Shown: positions 41,717 through 49,376 of the stretch, piece after piece
Numbering within the stretch: position 1 is the first letter of the stretch
Layout: every line of letters starts with the position of its first letter
Notes under the pieces: generated by a model
What the model saw: only the letters and a program-made list of their open reading frames with translations
Database searches by the model: none
What the model was told of the DNA's origin: nothing
Source: UBA3069 sp050633465
GTDB taxonomy: Bacteria > Pseudomonadota > Alphaproteobacteria > Rhodobacterales > Rhodobacteraceae
Length of the DNA: 64,000 nucleotides
Direction of reading: 5' to 3'
Assembly (NCBI GenBank): GCA_050633465.1
Contig: JBOEGO010000025.1
Coordinates: 12,925 to 76,924, forward strand
Position numbers and translations under genes: made by a program

Positions 41717-42310
41717 TCAGCGGGTGTTGTCTTTTTCGGACAGGGTGCGGGCCAGATCACGGTGGCGCAGGTCGCGCATGATGCCATAGACCGCGCGCCC
41801 GTCGGCAATGCGTTCGAACCCGATGGCGGACAGTTGTTTTTTGTTGCGCCGTTTCACGGTTTCGAACCCGAACCCGACCGAGGGGGGCGGACCTTCGTCA
41901 AAGGTAAGCACGCTGTCGGCGTTGATCGCCCAAGAGCGCAGTTTTTGACCCTGAAGCGGGATCGAGGTGGCGATGAATGCGTGGCGGTCTGTCAGCGTAT
42001 ACCATGTGTTGGACAGTTTGATGCGCGGCCACAGGATCGCGCGGGCCGACATGCCCAGCCCGACGCAGAAATGGATCAGGCCGAACATCCAGAAAAATCC
42101 GCCTGCGCGGCTGGCCATTAACATCCAGAACAGGGCGAAACCGGCAAAGAACAGCCCGAATGCCATCTGGCCCAACGTGGTCAGGGTGATCGGTTTGTTG
42201 GGATCGGGGCGCCCCTGCCAGAGGATGGTTTCGCCATGTCCAAGGATGCCTTTCCATTCCTCGGATGGTTCCAGCGCGACGTTGATCGAGGGCGGATTTT
42301 CACCGTTCAT
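41717..42310 (-). CDS. PH-domain-like membrane protein of the pyr run
   Basis: The 197-residue protein has a leading GHGETILWQGRPDPNKP, then two membrane segments (GQMAFGLFFAGFALFWMLMA, GGFFWMFGLIHFCVGLGMSA). A PH-like beta domain follows (SNTWYTLTDRHAFIATSIPL, WAINADSVLTFDEGPPPSVG). That order is typical of bacterial PH membrane proteins. Proteins of this kind next to pyrB are sometimes mislabelled as aspartate carbamoyltransferase. Its start overlaps the preceding stop as TAATG. Function unknown. Confidence 0.7.
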   Translation of the reverse strand: MNGENPPSINVALEPSEEWKGILGHGETILWQGRPDPNKPITLTTLGQMAFGLFFAGFALFWMLMASRAGGFFWMFGLIHFCVGLGMSARAILWPRIKLSNTWYTLTDRHAFIATSIPLQGQKLRSWAINADSVLTFDEGPPPSVGFGFETVKRRNKKQLSAIGFERIADGRAVYGIMRDLRHRDLARTLSEKDNTR

Positions 42311-42897
42311 TATGGCTGTTCCCCCTGCGGTTCGGCGGTATTCTGGTAATGGGTCATACGTTGGCGGATCAGGTCGGCGAAATGTTGTGTTTTGGGGCCA
42401 AGCGGGATGGAGTCGGCGGTGCCGTCACGTTTGGTGATGCCAAGGGTGTATCCGAATGCGCTGATGTCTTTTACCTCGGCAAAGGGGATCAGGCGTGCCT
42501 CGTTTGCGGGGCGGTTTTTGCGCAGGCGTCCGCCCATCACGGCAAGGCTGTCGTGGCCCAGCAGCAGCCGCCCGACCACCTGATCGGGGTTTTGCCACAG
42601 CGGGCGCAGGGCCTGCACCAGAAACAGCGCCATCAGGATCAGTTTGGTCTGGACCGGCGGGAAATCCATGCGGGAGATCAGGAACCAGCCCGCGACACAA
42701 AGCATGGCAATATTGATGGTCAACCCGAAGCTGCGCATCGGGTGGGTCAGCATCTCGCGGCCTTTGCAGGTATGGGTGATGTCGAACATCGGCAGGGGGC
42801 CGGTATCTCTATCCGTATCTGTATGTGTATCGGTATCTGTATCTGTATCTGTATCCGTATCGGTATCGGTATCAATATCAGTATAGAGCGCAGTCAT
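42310..42897 (-). CDS. Membrane protein with a variable Asp-Thr repeat N terminus
   Basis: The 195-residue protein begins MTALYTDIDTDTDTDTDTDT and continues with further Asp-Thr pairs to about residue 30. This is encoded by a hexanucleotide repeat. Two hydrophobic segments follow (FGLTINIAMLCVAGWFLI, TKLILMALFLVQALRPLW) and a PH-like C-terminal part (EARLIPFAEVKDISAFGYTL). Slippage in 6-base units would lengthen or shorten the acidic tail without a frameshift. Starts and stops overlap both neighbours, so it is part of one operon. Confidence 0.72.
   Translation of the reverse strand: MTALYTDIDTDTDTDTDTDTDTDTHTDTDRDTGPLPMFDITHTCKGREMLTHPMRSFGLTINIAMLCVAGWFLISRMDFPPVQTKLILMALFLVQALRPLWQNPDQVVGRLLLGHDSLAVMGGRLRKNRPANEARLIPFAEVKDISAFGYTLGITKRDGTADSIPLGPKTQHFADLIRQRMTHYQNTAEPQGEQP
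42802..42885. repeat. Hexanucleotide tandem repeat, about 14 units
   Basis: Fourteen consecutive 6-base units of the form NGTATC (GATACN on the coding strand) with a few substitutions. Three adjacent TGTATC copies are identical. The repeat encodes Asp-Thr pairs at the N terminus of the 42310-42897 protein. Confidence 0.92.
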
Positions 42898-43442
42898 GGT
42901 TTGCGTCCCTGTGATCGGGCCGTTGGTGATTGCGCGATGTCGCCCGGTTGCAGGTCGTTCAGCAGGGCGGCGCGCAGGGCAGCAATTTCGGGGGCATAGG
43001 CGATTTCGATAATGCCTGCGTTATCGCCCACCACGAACAGTTTCCACCAGCCCAGGCGGCGCACACGGGCCAGTGCGCTGCGATCCAGCGCGGCGAATGC
43101 CGGTTCGGGGCGGGTGTCGATTTGCAGCAGCCGCAGGTTGGTCAGCACCCAGGTGCGCCCGCGCTGTTGACGCAGGTCATCCAGATTGTCGAACAGGAAC
43201 AGATCGACCACGGCCACCACGGGGATCAGGAACCAGATATTGGGATTGTGGAAAAACAAAATGAAGGGCAGCGCCAGAAGCGAGGTCAACCCCACCGTCA
43301 GCGCCGAGCGCGACAGGTAGGGGCGCAGCTGCGCTGTCAGGGTCATTTCAACGGTTTCACCCGCCAGCAGGTGTTCTGACGCGCCATCCATGGCGCTGGC
43401 GGGCGGCGGCAGGTCGGGTTCGGGTGGTAGGGTCGGGATCAT
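42894..43442 (-). CDS. PH-domain-like membrane protein of the pyr run
   Basis: The 182-residue protein has a proline-rich start (MIPTLPPEPDLPPPASAMDG) and the GETVEMTLTAQLRPYLSRS lead-in. Two membrane segments come next (ALTVGLTSLLALPFILFF, NIWFLIPVVAVVDLFLF). A PH-like domain follows (RTWVLTNLRLLQIDTRPEPA, WWKLFVVGDNAGIIEIAYAP). It overlaps its upstream and downstream neighbours by ATGA. It resembles the 41717 and 42310 products in layout, suggesting a family that arose by duplication. Function unknown. Confidence 0.7.
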   Translation of the reverse strand: MIPTLPPEPDLPPPASAMDGASEHLLAGETVEMTLTAQLRPYLSRSALTVGLTSLLALPFILFFHNPNIWFLIPVVAVVDLFLFDNLDDLRQQRGRTWVLTNLRLLQIDTRPEPAFAALDRSALARVRRLGWWKLFVVGDNAGIIEIAYAPEIAALRAALLNDLQPGDIAQSPTARSQGRKP

Positions 43443-43885
43443 GCGCTATCCTGTGGCAGGCCCGCCGCGCCTGTGATGGCGGCGATCACGGCGGGGCGGT
43501 CATCCAGATATTTGATCAGGTGTTTGTCGCCTGTTCGGGTGATCACCTGCACCGCAGAGCCGAATCCGCGCAGGCGGGCGATTTCACCCAGCGTCATAAT
43601 GCGGTCCTGCGGCCCCATCAGGCGGCGGTCGGTCAGATCCCACCGCGCGTTGAGTTCATCCGAAGCCACGTAGAATGCACGCAGCGCAATCGCCGCCAGC
43701 CCGCCCACGGCCCCTGTCCAGACATGCGGGTTGCCCATGGCCCAGAGGATCGCCATGCCAATGGCCATGGCACCAGCGGCCATCCATGCGTGGTCGCGCC
43801 AGTATTGCATCCGGTCGGGATGAAAGGATTGCACGACCTGTTCGTCGTCAACCAGCGGGGCGGTGGGGGTCATTGATCCATACAT
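43439..43885 (-). CDS. Small PH-like membrane protein of the pyr run
   Basis: The protein of about 148 residues reads DDEQVVQSFHPDRMQYWRDH, then two hydrophobic segments (AWMAAGAMAIGMAILWAMG, VWTGAVGGLAAIALRAFYVA). A short PH-like part follows (ARWDLTDRRLMGPQDRIMTL, FGSAVQVITRTGDKHLIKYL). The start is uncertain: ATG at 43885 is used, with 43873 and 43945 as alternatives. Its stop overlaps the next gene by ATGA. It resembles the three genes downstream. Function unknown. Confidence 0.65.
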   Translation of the reverse strand: MYGSMTPTAPLVDDEQVVQSFHPDRMQYWRDHAWMAAGAMAIGMAILWAMGNPHVWTGAVGGLAAIALRAFYVASDELNARWDLTDRRLMGPQDRIMTLGEIARLRGFGSAVQVITRTGDKHLIKYLDDRPAVIAAITGAAGLPQDSA

Positions 43886-43975
43886 GCCCGCACCATGGCG
43901 CAGGTCGGGGCAGCGGGGCAAGACAGGGCGTGCGTCACGCGGCATTTCGGCCCGATTATCCGCGCGACTGCGGCA

Positions 43976-44515
43976 TCAAAGCAGCGCCAGACCGGCCAGC
44001 AGGATCAGCGCCAGCCCCGCCATCACCAGCACGATATAGCGGTTCATGCGCGGCGCCTGATCGGGCATCATCGCGGGGGCCGCGCCGGTCAGGCTGCCCA
44101 GCGCGGATTCGGCTGTCAGCCGGTCAAGCGAGGGGGCGCTGCGTGCCTCGCCCCAGGTGCCCAGCCAGCGCAGGGGGGGGTGCACGGTGATGTTGCGCGC
44201 CTTGCCCTTGAACGCGGGCGAGGTCACGACCACCAGCCCGCCGGTTTGCGCATCCAGCCAGCGGCGATCAGTGGACAGGGTATCGGGGTCAACGCCCTGC
44301 CCGTCGATCAGGTAATCGGTCAGCCCGATGCCCGCCAGATCACCGGCATCGAACACCTGGGCGTGGGTCATATCCAGGGGTGCTGTGTCCAGTGCCTCGG
44401 GGAGGCGGGTCAGGGCGTGGTTGGCAAAACTTTGCGCGTCATCATCCGGCAGGTCCAGCGCAAACAGGCGCACCTGACCGTGTTCGTCTTGGGGGATTGT
44501 CATTTTATCGGGCAT
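43976..44515 (-). CDS. Tail-anchored protein of unknown function after pyrB
   Basis: The 179-residue protein is hydrophilic up to about residue 158 and ends in a single membrane helix (YIVLVMAGLALILLAGLALL) with almost no tail, as in C-terminally anchored proteins. The soluble part (LFALDLPDDDAQSFANHALT, DYLIDGQGVDPDTLSTDRRW) matches no family I recognise. It follows pyrB by 113 bases and precedes the PH-like genes. A start at 44503 (MTIPQDE) is also possible. Confidence 0.65.
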   Translation of the reverse strand: MPDKMTIPQDEHGQVRLFALDLPDDDAQSFANHALTRLPEALDTAPLDMTHAQVFDAGDLAGIGLTDYLIDGQGVDPDTLSTDRRWLDAQTGGLVVVTSPAFKGKARNITVHPPLRWLGTWGEARSAPSLDRLTAESALGSLTGAAPAMMPDQAPRMNRYIVLVMAGLALILLAGLALL

Positions 44516-44628
44516 GTGGCGGCCTTTGATTTTGCATTGCGGTTGGGCGGTGTTGCAATGGGGGAAACGCGGGCGGCGCGGTTGAGGTTCCTTGGATATT
44601 GCAGGAAATATTGGCTGGTGTGTCCGGA

Positions 44629-45585
44629 TCAGACCATCACGCCCTGCGGTTTGCGTGCGGCGCGCAGGTTGCGGGCCAGCAGATCCATTGCGGCCATGCG
44701 CACGGCCACGCCCATTTCGACCTGATCCTGAATGACGCTGCGGTTGATGTCATCCGCCAGTGTGCCGTCAATTTCCACTCCGCGGTTCATCGGCCCCGGG
44801 TGCATGACGATGGCATCGGGTTTGGCATGGGCCAGTTTTTCGGCGTCCAGCCCGTAGCGGTGGTAATATTCGCGTTCCGACGGGATAAATCCGCCATCCA
44901 TGCGTTCCTTTTGCAGGCGTAGCATCATCACCACATCGACATCTTGCAGGCCCTCGTGCATGTCCTCGAACACTTCGACCCCGAATTCGCCGATGCCGCT
45001 GGGCATCAGGGTGGGGGGGGCGATCAGGCGCACGCGGTTTTCCATTTTGCCCAGCAGCAGGATGTTGGACCGTGCCACGCGGGAATGCGCGATATCGCCG
45101 CAAATCGCGATGTTCAGCCGGTGCAGCCGGCCCTTGGCGCGCCGGATTGTCAGCGCATCCAGCAGGGCCTGCGTGGGGTGTTCGTGTTTGCCGTCCCCTG
45201 CGTTCAGCACGGCGCAGTTTACCTTTTGTGACAGCAGGTCGACCGCGCCGGAATGCGGGTGACGCACCACCAGCAGATCGGGGTGCATGGCGTTCAGGGT
45301 CATCGCGGTATCAATCAGGGTTTCGCCCTTTTTGATCGAGGAGGCCTGCATTGACATGTTCATCACATCCGCGCCCAGCCGTTTGCCCGCCAGTTCGAAA
45401 CTGGCCTGTGTGCGGGTGGAGTTTTCAAAGAACATGTTGATTTGCGTCAGGCCGGACAGGGCATCGGCGTGTTTTACCTCGGACCGGTTCAGGGTGACGT
45501 ATTGTTCGGCCAGATCAAGGATGGCGGTGATTTCGGACGGGGCCAGCGGTTCGATGCCAAGCAGGTGTTTCTGGGTAAAGCTCAT
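44629..45585 (-). CDS. pyrB: Aspartate carbamoyltransferase catalytic subunit
   Basis: This enzyme condenses carbamoyl phosphate and aspartate in pyrimidine synthesis. The 318-residue protein shows the carbamoyl-phosphate motif FFENSTRTQASFELAGKRLG near residue 53. It also has VVRHPHSGAVDLLSQ near 105, GDIAHSRVARSNILLLGKM near 160 and MHPGPMNRGVEIDGTLADD near 265. No regulatory pyrI is seen. The non-catalytic dihydroorotase-like protein encoded downstream is a likely subunit. It is divergent from the uracil-DNA glycosylase gene. Confidence 0.95.
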   Translation of the reverse strand: MSFTQKHLLGIEPLAPSEITAILDLAEQYVTLNRSEVKHADALSGLTQINMFFENSTRTQASFELAGKRLGADVMNMSMQASSIKKGETLIDTAMTLNAMHPDLLVVRHPHSGAVDLLSQKVNCAVLNAGDGKHEHPTQALLDALTIRRAKGRLHRLNIAICGDIAHSRVARSNILLLGKMENRVRLIAPPTLMPSGIGEFGVEVFEDMHEGLQDVDVVMMLRLQKERMDGGFIPSEREYYHRYGLDAEKLAHAKPDAIVMHPGPMNRGVEIDGTLADDINRSVIQDQVEMGVAVRMAAMDLLARNLRAARKPQGVMV

Positions 45586-45717
45586 CTGGTCCTCGTGGCG
45601 GAGTGGGTTGGGCGGGCGTTCGGGTATCTAGCGGGCGTTGGGGTATCTATAGGTCGGGCGCGGGGGCGGGGCAAGATTGGGCTGTTTGGCGCGGGCGGAT
45701 GCGATAAGGTTGCGGCC

Positions 45718-46560
45718 ATGGAATCAATTTCAGTCGATCAGATGGATACGGCCACCGCACTTGCCCTGCTGGAATGGCAGGTTGAAATGGGTGTGGACGA
45801 GGCGATTTCGGACGCGCCGCTGGACTGTTATGCGTTGCCCGATCTGGCGCCATGGTCACCGCGTGCAATCAAGGCGGCTGCGGTGAAGCAGGCGGGGGGG
45901 GCTGCGAAGGCGGGGGGGGCTGCGCGGGCCGGCCATGTCGCCATGCAGGGGCCGGACCCCGTGGCCGAGGCCGGGGCGGCGGCGAAATCTGCAGCCAATC
46001 TGGATGAGTTGCGTGCGGCGCTGGCGGGGTTTGATCACTGCGGGTTGAAACGCGGGGCGCGGTCACTGGTGTTTTCTGATGGCAACCCGCGTGCGGCGGT
46101 CATGGTGTTGGGCGATGCGCCCAACCGCGAGGAGGACGCAGCCGGGCGGCCCTTTGTCGGTGCGGCGGGCGAGATGCTGGACAGGATGCTGCGCGCCATC
46201 GGGTTGGATCGCAGTGCGGATGATGATGCGCAGGCGGTATACCTAAGCAGCGCGTTGCCGTGGCGGCCGCCGCAAAACCGCGACCCCTTGCCCGAGGAAC
46301 TGGCGATGCTGCGCCCCTTTGTGGCACGTCATGTTGAATTGGTCGCGCCCAAGGTGTTGATATTGATGGGGAACCTGCCCTGTGAATTGGCGCTGGGCCA
46401 GCGTGGCGTCACCCGTTTGCGCGGCGATTGGGTGCAGGCGTTTGGCTGTGCCGCGATGCCGATGTTTCACCCCGATGCCCTGATGCGCCGCGCCGAGGCC
46501 AAGCGCGACGCATGGGCCGACCTGTTGGCCGTCAAGGCGCGCCTGCGGGGGGGTGCATGA
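45718..46560 (+). CDS. Family-4-like uracil-DNA glycosylase with most iron-sulfur cysteines missing
   Basis: The 280-residue protein has the glycosylase core: VMVLGDAPNREEDAAGRPFV followed by GAAGEMLDRML near residue 130, YLSSALPWRPPQNRDPLPEE near 175 and MPMFHPDALMRR near 248. It would remove uracil from DNA. Family 4 enzymes bind a 4Fe-4S cluster through a CxxC pair and two later cysteines. Here Cys108 (DHCGLKRG) has no CxxC partner, and no cysteine occurs in LAMLRPFVARHVEL. The other cysteines are at 37, 222 and 244. An Ala/Gly-rich linker fills residues 50-95. The ATG at 45718 is used. Confidence 0.82.
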   Translation: MESISVDQMDTATALALLEWQVEMGVDEAISDAPLDCYALPDLAPWSPRAIKAAAVKQAGGAAKAGGAARAGHVAMQGPDPVAEAGAAAKSAANLDELRAALAGFDHCGLKRGARSLVFSDGNPRAAVMVLGDAPNREEDAAGRPFVGAAGEMLDRMLRAIGLDRSADDDAQAVYLSSALPWRPPQNRDPLPEELAMLRPFVARHVELVAPKVLILMGNLPCELALGQRGVTRLRGDWVQAFGCAAMPMFHPDALMRRAEAKRDAWADLLAVKARLRGGA

Positions 46561-47153
46561 GGGTGATTGCGGCACTGGGGCTGGTGGTTGCGATGGCGGG
46601 GCCGTTGCAGGGCGAGCAGGCGGGGTTTCCGGCGGGATTTGACGTGGATTTTGACGCGCTGTTTGCTGCCCATGCCGGTCGGGTGCAGACCCCTGCGCCG
46701 GAGGTGCAACATTTGGAAATGCCCGGTCCGGTGATCATCACGCGGCGTATGGTTGACGGGCGCGCACAATATCAGGCCAGCGATATGAGCGGGCAGGGCG
46801 CAGTGGCCTGTGCCATGTCTGTGATGCTGGATGTTCTGGTTCTGGCGGGGCATTGCCCCGATGTGTTGGACCGCGCCGCCATCACGCGGTTAGAGGGATT
46901 AATCCATGCTCACGGGGTGTTTATGGCGCAAAACACCTATCCGCCCGTGCCCGCCGGGCAGGTGGCAGAGCGGTTGAAATCCATGGTGCGGGCGCGTGAC
47001 GCTGCGACCGCGGCCTATGACTGCCCCTTGCCCGATGCGGCGGACAGTCAGGTGGTAGATCTGGCCCGCGCCATCACGTCGCCGCGCGCGGTGCGCCGCA
47101 TGCAGCAGGGCCTGTCGCGCCCCAGACTGCCTGTTTTACATCCCTGTCTTTAA
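46557..47153 (+). CDS. Secreted protein of unknown function
   Basis: The 198-residue protein starts in an ATGA overlap with the glycosylase gene. A signal peptide MRVIAALGLVVAMAGPLQG occupies the N terminus. The mature part has a few cysteines (VACAM, GHCPD, YDCPL, HPCL) that could pair in the periplasm. Segments such as EMPGPVIITRRMVDGRAQYQ match nothing I recognise. It lies between the glycosylase and moaB, 12 bases from moaB. Confidence 0.7.
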   Translation: MRVIAALGLVVAMAGPLQGEQAGFPAGFDVDFDALFAAHAGRVQTPAPEVQHLEMPGPVIITRRMVDGRAQYQASDMSGQGAVACAMSVMLDVLVLAGHCPDVLDRAAITRLEGLIHAHGVFMAQNTYPPVPAGQVAERLKSMVRARDAATAAYDCPLPDAADSQVVDLARAITSPRAVRRMQQGLSRPRLPVLHPCL

Positions 47154-47165
47154 AGGAACATCACC

Positions 47166-47708
47166 ATGAGCCGGATTGACGAGAGCATGGAATTCATCCC
47201 CGTCAGAATCGCCGTTTTGACGGTGTCGGACAGTCGCGAACTGGCCGATGACAGATCGGGCGACACATTGGTGGCGCGGATCAACGACGCGGGTCATCTG
47301 CTGGCTGACCGCCGGATTCTGCGCGACGAACGCGGCGCGATTGCGGCGCAGTTGCGCGACTGGATCGCGGATGCGGGTGTGGATGTGGTGATTTCCACGG
47401 GCGGCACCGGATTGACCGGGCGGGACGTGACGGTAGAGGCGCACCGCGATGTATACGAGAAGGAAATCGAGGCATTCGGCACCGTTTTCACCATCGTATC
47501 CATGCAGAAAATCGGCACCAGCGCAGTGCAATCGCGTGCCACGGGCGGTGTGGCGGGGGGGACGTATCTGTTTGCCTTGCCCGGCAGTCCGGGGGCCTGC
47601 AAGGACGCATGGGACGAGATCCTGCGCTGGCAGTTGGATTTCCGGCACCGGCCCTGCAATTTCGTGGAAATCATGCCGCGGCTGGAAGAGCACAAGCGGC
47701 GCAAGTAG
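47166..47708 (+). CDS. moaB: Molybdenum cofactor biosynthesis protein MoaB
   Basis: MoaB adenylates molybdopterin before molybdenum insertion. The 180-residue protein shows the MoCF_biosynth signatures AVLTVSDSRELADDRSGDTL, VVISTGGTGLTGRDVTVEAH and LFALPGSPGACKDAWDEIL. AAAGGA precedes the ATG. The moaD and moaE genes lie about 18 kb to the left. Confidence 0.93.
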   Translation: MSRIDESMEFIPVRIAVLTVSDSRELADDRSGDTLVARINDAGHLLADRRILRDERGAIAAQLRDWIADAGVDVVISTGGTGLTGRDVTVEAHRDVYEKEIEAFGTVFTIVSMQKIGTSAVQSRATGGVAGGTYLFALPGSPGACKDAWDEILRWQLDFRHRPCNFVEIMPRLEEHKRRK

Positions 47709-47752
47709 CGGGCCAAACCGGGGGTGCGCTGCGGGGCGGGCCGTCGGATTTT

Positions 47753-47776
47753 AGGTATTTATAGAACAATGAAAGC
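47753..47776 (+). repeat. AGGTATTT-type intergenic motif
   Basis: AGGTATTTATAGAACAATGA followed by AAGC lies between moaB and the efflux operon. It closely matches the copy at 54401 and the arm at 33877. Confidence 0.6.
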
Positions 47777-47903
47777 AGTTTCGGGGCGTTTCGACGGAAT
47801 CCCTGCGGCTATGCGTAACAGTGTTGTGGCTTGGCTTTTGTGCGGGGCGCTGTAAGGCTGTTTAGCAGTATTCCGGTTTTGGAATATGGCGTGGAGGAAG
47901 CGG

Positions 47904-49373
47904 ATGCGGTTTTTTCGTCAGGGATTGTTCGGGTTGTTCATCACCGGTGTGACGCTGGGGTTTTTGCTGTGGGCTGGCGTGTTGGTGCGCGGTGCGGTGC
48001 AGGATCGCATGGCGGGTGGCGGCGCGGCGCCGCGTGGCAGCGAGCGGGTGTTTTCGGTGGCGGTGATCACGGCGCAGGCCGGGCGCGAGGTGCCTGTATT
48101 GACCGCCTTCGGGCAGGTGCAAAGCCGCCGTTCGCTGGAAATCCGTGCCTCGGTTCGGGGCACTATCGTGGAGCTGTCGGAAAATTTCGTCGAGGGTGGC
48201 GCGGTGCGTGCGGGCGATGTTCTGGCGCGGATTGATCCCCGGGACGCAGAGGCCGCAGTGACACGGGCGCGCACTGATGTATCGGACGCCGAGGCCGAGC
48301 AGCGCGAGGCGTTGCGTGCGATAGAACTGGCGCGGGATGAATTCACTGCCGCCGAGGATCAGGCCGCGTTGCGCCAGCGCGCGTTAGAGCGGCAGGAGGG
48401 TCTGGCAGAGCGGCGTGTGGGCACCACCGCCAATGTAGAGGCCGCCGAACTGGCGGTCAGCGCGGCGCGCACTGCCGTGTTGGGCCAGCGCCGCGCCGTG
48501 ATCGTGGCCGAGGCGCGGGTGGACAGTGCCGCCACCGGATTGGCCCGTGCGCAGTTGGCGCTGGGCGAGGCAGAGCGGGTATTGGCCGACACGGTGATAA
48601 GGGCCGAATTTGACGGGGTGTTAAGCGGTGTGGTGGCCACCAATGGCGAGTTGGTCAGCCAGAACGAGAAGCTGGCGGATTTGATTGATGGTGATGCGTT
48701 GGAGGTGGCGTTTCAGGTTTCGGCTTTGCAATACGGGCGGCTGTTGGATCAGGCGGGCGCGTTGCAGCCCCGCCCTGTTGCTGTGTCGCTGGAGGTGACG
48801 GGGGCCGATCTGACTGCTGTGGGGCAGATCAGCCGTGAAAGTGCTGCTGTTGGTGCGGGGCAAACCGGGCGGCAGTTGTTTGCCTTGATCCAGGTGGCGG
48901 GTGGGTTGAAGCCGGGTGATTTTGTCACTGTTCGTGTGGAAGAATCAGCGATTGCCGGGGTTTACCGTTTGCCCAATGCGGCGCTGGGCGCTGATAATAC
49001 GGTTTTGGTTCTGGGGGAGGGTGACCGTTTGCGCGCCGTTCCGGTAGAATTGTTGCGCCGTCAGGGGGATGACGTTTTGTTGCGCGCTCAAGGGTTGGAG
49101 GGGCGCGAGGTGGTGCGGCAGCGGTCGGCCTTGTTGGGGGCGGGGATCAAGGTGTTGCCTCTGCGCGAGGGGGCGGACGGGGTGTTGAGCGCCCCCGCCC
49201 TTGCGCCCGAGATGATCGCGATCGAGCCGGACCGGCGTGCCAGATTGCTGGCGGCGATTGATAGAAGCCCGCGCCTGCCCGATGCGGCCAAGGCCGAGAT
49301 CCGCCGCAAGCTGGAGGCCGAGCAGGTGCCTGCGGCATTGGTTGCGCGGATCGAAGCGCGGATGGGGGGCTAG
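47904..49373 (+). CDS. RND efflux periplasmic adaptor (membrane fusion protein)
   Basis: The 489-residue protein has an N-terminal membrane anchor (LFGLFITGVTLGFLLWAGVL). The adaptor domains are a lipoyl half (RRSLEIRASVRGTIVELSEN), a long alpha-hairpin with heptads (ARTDVSDAEAEQREALRAIE) and a beta-barrel (IRAEFDGVLSGVVATNGELV). A C-terminal extension ends AALVARIEARMGG. The ATG at 47904 has GGAGG six bases upstream. An in-frame ATG at 47886 is less likely. It joins the inner-membrane RND pump encoded 3 bases downstream to an outer-membrane channel not encoded here. Confidence 0.9.
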   Translation: MRFFRQGLFGLFITGVTLGFLLWAGVLVRGAVQDRMAGGGAAPRGSERVFSVAVITAQAGREVPVLTAFGQVQSRRSLEIRASVRGTIVELSENFVEGGAVRAGDVLARIDPRDAEAAVTRARTDVSDAEAEQREALRAIELARDEFTAAEDQAALRQRALERQEGLAERRVGTTANVEAAELAVSAARTAVLGQRRAVIVAEARVDSAATGLARAQLALGEAERVLADTVIRAEFDGVLSGVVATNGELVSQNEKLADLIDGDALEVAFQVSALQYGRLLDQAGALQPRPVAVSLEVTGADLTAVGQISRESAAVGAGQTGRQLFALIQVAGGLKPGDFVTVRVEESAIAGVYRLPNAALGADNTVLVLGEGDRLRAVPVELLRRQGDDVLLRAQGLEGREVVRQRSALLGAGIKVLPLREGADGVLSAPALAPEMIAIEPDRRARLLAAIDRSPRLPDAAKAEIRRKLEAEQVPAALVARIEARMGG

Positions 49374-49376
49374 GGG

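Noticed and set aside
42802..42885. Possible CRISPR-like array
   Set aside because: Units are only 6 bases with no spacers, and the tract is coding, so it is a microsatellite.
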